NCBI RefSeq assembly: GCF_033807715.1
Contig: NC_084599.1
Coordinates: 11,923,625 to 11,987,624, forward strand
DNA from: Cololabis saira
Lineage: Eukaryota > Chordata > Actinopteri > Beloniformes > Belonidae
Direction: 5' to 3'
Length of the DNA stretch: 64,000 bases
The position numbers and the translations under genes are program-made. The notes beneath the pieces were generated by a model that was not told the origin of the DNA, ran no database searches, and saw only the letters and a list, made by a program, of their open reading frames with translations. Shown here in pieces: positions 57,973-64,000 of this stretch (positions are counted from its first letter, which is position 1; each line of letters opens with the position of its first letter).

Positions 57973-60900
57973 CAAATACAGATGGACAAACAAACTAGGG
58001 GAAGTCAAAACTGAAGCAGATGTGGCGATAGCAGTAGATGGACACACATGGTCAGAAGAAAGTCAGCTAGAATGCAAAACCTCTCTTCGTCTTCCTTTGC
58101 TTTAACACCTGTTAATATTCAGCCGACAACGAGGGTGGCACCCATAGTGAGGGTTGAAAAAAAAAAAGTGATGTTAAGATGACATCATACATTATTAAGG
58201 TGGGGGTAGGTCTAATAGGGGCCTGCTTCGGCTTGGTTGGTAAGAAAGAGCAGGAAACTGAGGCCAAAGCAATTTGAGACGCCACGGCCTCCGTCTGCAG
58301 CTGTGTACTCAGTTTTCCTCTTCCAGCCCTACAGCTGCACACGGACAATGCTGCAAGTATTTACCCATGACCTCTCCTCTACTTCTCAATCCAGTGTATG
58401 TTTATTTGACACATATGTTAAAATAGTAAGATTTCCACTCAAGCTAACACTGAAAGCAAAAAAAAGACATATCTTGTCAGATAATTCATCTTTGAGCTTG
58501 GCTTACAAAAAATAAGAAAACTAAGACAAAAACAAATCACATGCTGTCTAAAGCATATTTCCAGTTATGCTTGATGTCTTTTTTTTAGGGTGCTTTGAGT
58601 TGGTGGAGCCTCTTACTTCTTATTTGTATCATGTGCTTCTTCGTGGGGACATTTTGTTATGGAAAGAGTTGTGTTGCAAAGTACAGAGACTAATACGGTA
58701 AAATAATTAAGTGAGGATTTTTTTTGTAAATTTCAAATGAAAGTATTAGGTTGCCAGCACGTAGTCGAGTTACAGAAAAATATCTGTGCTACATGCATCA
58801 TCCTAGGGCGGCTTTCTTCTTAACAGACACCTCAATTGCAACCCAGCGATACCCTTAAAGTAGGAGAGGTGCTCAGGAATGTATCCAGCCAAGCATCACT
58901 ACAAAACACCATCAGCTCCGAGTGCCCCACAGAGAATAGAGGAGGAGTACAAGAAGAAAGAGGAGGTGGAGAAGGGGAGGGGGGGGGGTCATATGTGGCA
59001 CCACTCTGAGAGCTGAGCCCTCCGCCACGGCACTTTTGTTGCCAGATCACAACCAGATGTGCCAAGTGTGTCCAAACAGGAATGACTGCGTGAAGGCAAT
59101 TTTCAGCAATTTGTCAGATTTTAGAGCAGCCTCCCCCAACCCATCCCCCCACTCTCCCTTGTGTCTCATGAAAGACAAATACAAACGTAAGAGGAGTGCT
59201 ACAGTCCTTTCAGACAGGCTCCCACGAAGGCCCTGCTGCACGCTTTGCCTCTGGCGTGGTTGTGATGAGAGATATACAGTATGAAGTCTGAACACAGAGG
59301 GGGCAAGACAGGGCCTGTAGTATTGACAAATAACCACCCACCTTACTTTCATGCATACGCATTGCTGAATCTGATCAAATTGTACCCTCATTCACTCTTT
59401 GCTTGAAGAGTCATTGTTCTTGACAACATTCAGACACCCTGAATCCATCATTTCTATTCTCTGGATAACTAAAGCGAAGCAGGAGATGAATACGAGAATA
59501 ACGTTGTTAAATCTTCCTATGGACACATCATATATCACAGATTCACTCTCGTGGGTATGTTTTGACTATCTTCTTTTTTTTTTTTTTGCTGACCCTCTGT
59601 CTTCCTTCTGAGACTATAAAAAACTCTTGCAACAGAAACCTGTGGACTGAGGCTTGACTTGTGGCAACCGTGAGATGTGGCATCTTACGGGACTGGAGCG
59701 TGGGGGCGATAAGGGTTGAATGGTGAGGATGTGCAAAGATGAATCTTGATCTCCATCTACAACACAAGCAGAAACAACACAGTGGCAGGCCTTGATATTT
59801 GATAAAGGATTGCAGGAACGCCGTTGGCAGCCCCCTGAGGTCCCGTTATACTTTAGCTTTTTCCTTTTTAAGCATGATCAGATGCCACTTGCATGCCGCT
59901 GCACGTGAGTAGGGCAGTCTGCTGGAATAGGTAGAGAGGTATGGCCGGATGTGAAGCACTTTCTGACTTAAAGGTGTCAGCACGGGAGATTTATTTGCAG
60001 ATGGATGTGCAAACCATGAGCATGAGTCATGAAATGTTTCCATTCACTTGCAAGCCTCATCAGTGACTCTGGACTTTAACTCCCGTAAATTCTCATTTGC
60101 TTTGTTGAAGTGTTAAATATACTGCTTGTGAGTTTTTCTTTCTTTCTGTTTTTTTGATTGATTTATTTTTTTGTAATGAATCCCACCCAGTTAGTCACAG
60201 TTCTCTCCCCTTTCCTTGAGTCATACTTTTGGAAGGGAACAAGTCTGTGCCCTGGGACCAATGAATGGGACAATTGTGGGAGGGTTTGCATAACCATCCT
60301 GTCAGTCATGTGTCTCGTTACTCCCTATGAGAGCTCAAATTCACCACCAATGTCTGTTTTAATTTGTTTCCTCATTGCTCTGGAATCCTGGATAAATTGC
60401 TGCCGTTGTTCATCTTGCTTACAAAATAGGTAGTCTTTCTTGGAAATTGAGAGCGCCTCTAGGCAAGACTGTTGTTCTGGCTTACATAACAGGGAAATGT
60501 GCTTATGGTTAGGGAAACGAAAACTCGTCAAATTAAGTCTTAATTAAGTCAGTATTTTACCTTACGTAAACACTTGATGCACAGTGCATGATTTGTACTC
60601 TTCCATTTGAAATATGCCTCTATATATTCAAATCAGAGTAAAAATCTATTGTTTTTGCATTACAACAATAGACTGAGAGCAAACCTCAACCCAATGAGAG
60701 CCTGACCTTTGATCAAAAGTGAGTTAGCTCAGGGGAAAGACATGTTGGAGCTGTAGACGGTCATATGGCAGAAATCTACTCGGTTCCAGCCAATAAAACT
60801 GTAAAGCTGTGGGTTTTCCCTCCTCGAGGTTTGTGTCTACCATTACAGCTGAAAGGTGGACAGGAGCTTTGGAGTTTCCTCCCAGGGATATGTGTGGGTG

Positions 60901-61190
60901 TGAGATTGGCTGCACATGAGCATACATTGTTGGCCATTTTTTTTTTAATTCTCCTTTTGCATGTTCGGGTGTATATATCACTGCAATAGTGGAAGGCTAG
61001 TGAATCCAACTGATGTGTGGGGTTTGGATATTTATTCCACTGTGTTATGAACGTTGTTTTCATATTCAGACCTTATGCTTGTGTATGTGCAGACCAGATG
61101 TGAATAGAATATTTAAAATAACAGCCTGGTGTCAGCCCGTGAATAGTGAACATGGTTTTGGAGAGGAATATGTGAATATGTGCATCTGCG

Positions 61191-61232
61191 TGAGTGTGTG
61201 TGTGTGTGCGTGTGTGTGTGGGTGGGTGTGTG
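61191..61232. repeat. Interrupted (GT)n microsatellite
   Basis: GT repeats broken by GC and GGGTGGG interruptions. No associated gene. Confidence 0.9.
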
Positions 61233-64000
61233 CATATACTGTGTATACTGGATGCACATGTTTTATTTATTATACAGTGCAGCCTATAACGTTGGAATAA
61301 AACATTTCTTTTACCTCTTCTCATGAAATGATTGCGAATAAAAAGATGAATAAAAAAGAGGAACGTTTCTGAAAACAGTATTATTCCAGCTTTATGGGCA
61401 GCGGTGTATATGTGGAGAGTGACGGTGCGTGTGAAAGTCTAAGTTCAGGCTTTGTCCATAAGTTTTGACTATATGTGTTTGTGTATGCAGAGCTTTAGCA
61501 GCTGCGGGGCACCACCTGTGGCCGAGCCTTTCCCTTAAGCTCATTGTGGCACAAAATAGTCCCTCTGGGCTCAGATTGTTGATGTCAGAGAAGGTTGGGC
61601 AAAGCCAGAGTCCTCCCAGACTCCACAGATCCAAGTTTCTTTTCTTTTCTTTTTTTAACACCTCTTATGTTGAAGAAATTCATGACTATGTGACCAGAGT
61701 AGTGTTTCTTCTCCTCTTTCCTCACATCTTTCCATTTTCCTTTATTTTTCTCAATTTTCCAAGGTGTTTTTCAGTCTGGCTGATAGATGTCGATCAGCTC
61801 CATAGTTTTTCTCCTCGGTCAGCGCAGCTCCAGGCCCCATGCTGAGAGAAGAAGTTAGCTATAACACTTAATAAACAGGAACCCATACAAGGTCATACAA
61901 ACAATGGTCAATCAAGATCTTTGTAGTGTAAAGGACTTATTTCCACACATTTGTTACCATGAGGATCAGAATTCTAATAAACTCGGTTACCTTCCCTTTA
62001 AAGCATCCCTTTTTATTGTTAATGTTGAAAAAAGTCCAGATTTGGTTTTCCTTATCTCATGCCCTCTCATTTTTTCTTATCATCTTGACCCAATTTTGAA
62101 ATGGGAAGCTGATAGTTGCAACTCATAATCATTAGGTTTGATTAGTAATACCCTATAATTGCGATAGAGAAGAGAACAGAAGAGAACAGAAGAGAAGAGG
62201 CAGCAAATAAACCAACCTTTGATGTTGGAATGCTGTACTGAATTACCAGAAGAACAAACTTATTTGCCTGCCTTATTTTTGCTGCTAATTTGTACCGTCT
62301 CCATTTGGTAGAGATAATAAAAACAAAACCTGTGAGCAAAAAGAAAATGTTATTAAGGGAAAATAAACTTGAGTTATAAGTGAGTCATCCCTTGGTGAGA
62401 TTATTATGAGGTATCTTAAGAACAAAAATCAGTTGCGTGAAAATCAGTGATAATGAAAATGTAACTAAGGATGATAAGTGAACGATCAAATGGATAAATA
62501 AAGAAATGAAATACTAATATAAACTGCAAGCAAAGTTAAAAGTAAATAAAGTAAGTAAACATTTATAGGCTATGTCTCTTTTACTAAACATTTGTTTTTG
62601 ATCCGTACATGAGCTGCATAAGAGCAGCTTGGCATTGCACATGCCCATTTCACATCAGTTGTCATTTTTCCAATGCTGAAATGGCAGACAGGTTTGAGAG
62701 TGTATGTGTTAGCAATTTGGAAACTTAGTTGTGGGGGTTACTGGTGTCATATCCCACAATGCACTGCTGAATTCCTTTAACATGTGGTGAGTCAGGAAAG
62801 GGGCGGTTGACCTATGCCTTCCCACGAGCCCCTCGGGAACAGCTTTGCAAGGTTGCTCCAGAAATCTAGGATCAGTGCACAGACTGCTGTGCTAGTTTGT
62901 GACTGGAATTGTAATCACATTATTCTCCTAAATGCTCACTGGTGCTTATCGTTCCTCTCTACTTTCCTCCTCTTTCACCACCAAACAGCTTGTAGTTTGT
63001 GCCTTTTTTTTCCCTGGTCGGTGTCTGTTTTAGTCTTCTAAGTATTCAGCACAACACCAGCTCTGCACATGCAACCCATTATGCCAGGTAGAGAAAGTGG
63101 AGAAAGTACAGGAAGCTCAGGGTGAAACGTGTTGCTCTACTTTTCCCTGTTTCCTGCATGAACACATTTCTGCTGCCTGTGCCTTCTAAAAATGTGATGT
63201 TGATATCTCCCATTTTAGTGTCAGCATTCTGTGGACTAAAAAACACATAAATAATTATCAAAGAACCTCAAACTCTAGTAAATTGGTTACCGCAGGAAGG
63301 TTCAGGCAGTGATGTATTGTTACAACACTGTCATTAAAATGTATAAAAAATCAGATGCTGCACTACTTTTGTAAAGCACTGTGATGTAGCTTCAACTATT
63401 CAATATATCGGCAAGACATGATCCCAAATTGACAAATAGTATTGACTTTGGTGACCCCTTTACCTTTTCCCTCCTCAGAGGGCTCTTGAGTATTTAGCTA
63501 CCTGCAGAACTGATGACAGCTGCTACCTTCAGCAAGCATTATGAGTTTGTGCAATGGCAACTGACAAAAGTTAGCATGCTAGACTGCTGAAAATGCATGC
63601 AAACATTCAACACTCTCATGAGATTACATTTATTTTGATTATTTCGACTAAATGCAACAATAATGAAGTGCATTATTAAAATTGTACATTGTTAGCTCCA
63701 GCAGTTCATCTGATTGTTGTAATTATCATGATCTTTATAAATGTCCTTCAAATAAAATTATGTAAAATGAAAACATCTGATTTAAGAGGATGTGACTCAA
63801 GTACATACATTGCATTATGTTCTGATTAGAGAAAGCCACAACTGCAGGCAGTACATATGAAGCATTCAGTGTCGGCATTTGTGCACCACGGAGAACAAAC
63901 ATCTGCTTTCACAAAGAGATGAATCGGCGTTTGGACTTTCACAAAACATCTTGCGAGAAAAGTGTTGTAAAACTGAAGGTTGTGGAGGTGAGAGCAGAGT

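Larger units (their letters stand above)
52001..64000. other. Far-upstream region with no supported gene
   Basis: I see only AT-rich intergenic sequence, low-complexity runs (poly-T at 52511-52526, G-rich 57948-57972, GT-rich 61191-61232) and scattered short open frames without family motifs or splice context. Exons of a further gene cannot be excluded, particularly small or noncoding ones. Confidence 0.6.

Overview
This window is vertebrate nuclear DNA, most likely from a teleost (probably percomorph) fish. It has small exons with GT-AG junctions separated by kilobase introns, many GT/GATG/ATT microsatellites, several fish-type hAT miniature elements with perfect 8-bp target duplications, Tc1 and L2 relics, and two genes whose proteins are readable by eye.

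Gene 1 (+ strand, about 1 to 33,625) is the 3' half of a CELF/Bruno-like RNA-binding protein gene, best matched to celf5. Six coding exons (4986-5132, 11876-12020, 20933-21145, 21440-21526, 24108-24251, 27525-27652) keep one open frame of 287 residues plus stop. They encode the end of RRM2, the divergent linker and the complete C-terminal RRM3. The exons for RRM1 and most of RRM2 lie to the left of the window. A donor 36 nt after the stop and a strong acceptor at 29226 suggest an intron in the 3' UTR, followed by a terminal exon of about 4.4 kb with a GU-rich element, an AUUUA array and a poly(A) signal.

Gene 2 (- strand, 47,378 to about 38,790) is a complete three-coding-exon repulsive guidance molecule gene encoding a 434-residue GPI-anchored BMP co-receptor. 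It mixes RGMa-like and RGMb-like features and sits tail-to-tail with celf5. That fits the fish RGMd lineage, the fourth member of the RGM family, so I call it rgmd with moderate confidence. The first coding exon lies in a CpG-rich promoter region.

The remaining sequence is introns, the 5 kb between the convergent 3' ends, and about 16 kb upstream of rgmd (47.6-64 kb), where I see no convincing exon. Mobile DNA is well preserved. There are five hAT-type insertions with exact 8-bp duplications, including a same-length 765-bp pair with a 63-bp internal hairpin, one that retains the hAT transposase C-terminus, and one nested inside another inverted-repeat element. There is also a perfect 47-bp-arm foldback element, plus Tc1/mariner, L2 and a possible Myb/SANT-type relic. 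I found no CRISPR, rRNA or intact tRNA. No previously undescribed system is evident. The most interesting biology is the celf5-rgmd linkage, tandem splice sites in celf5, and the possible self-regulatory 3' UTR.
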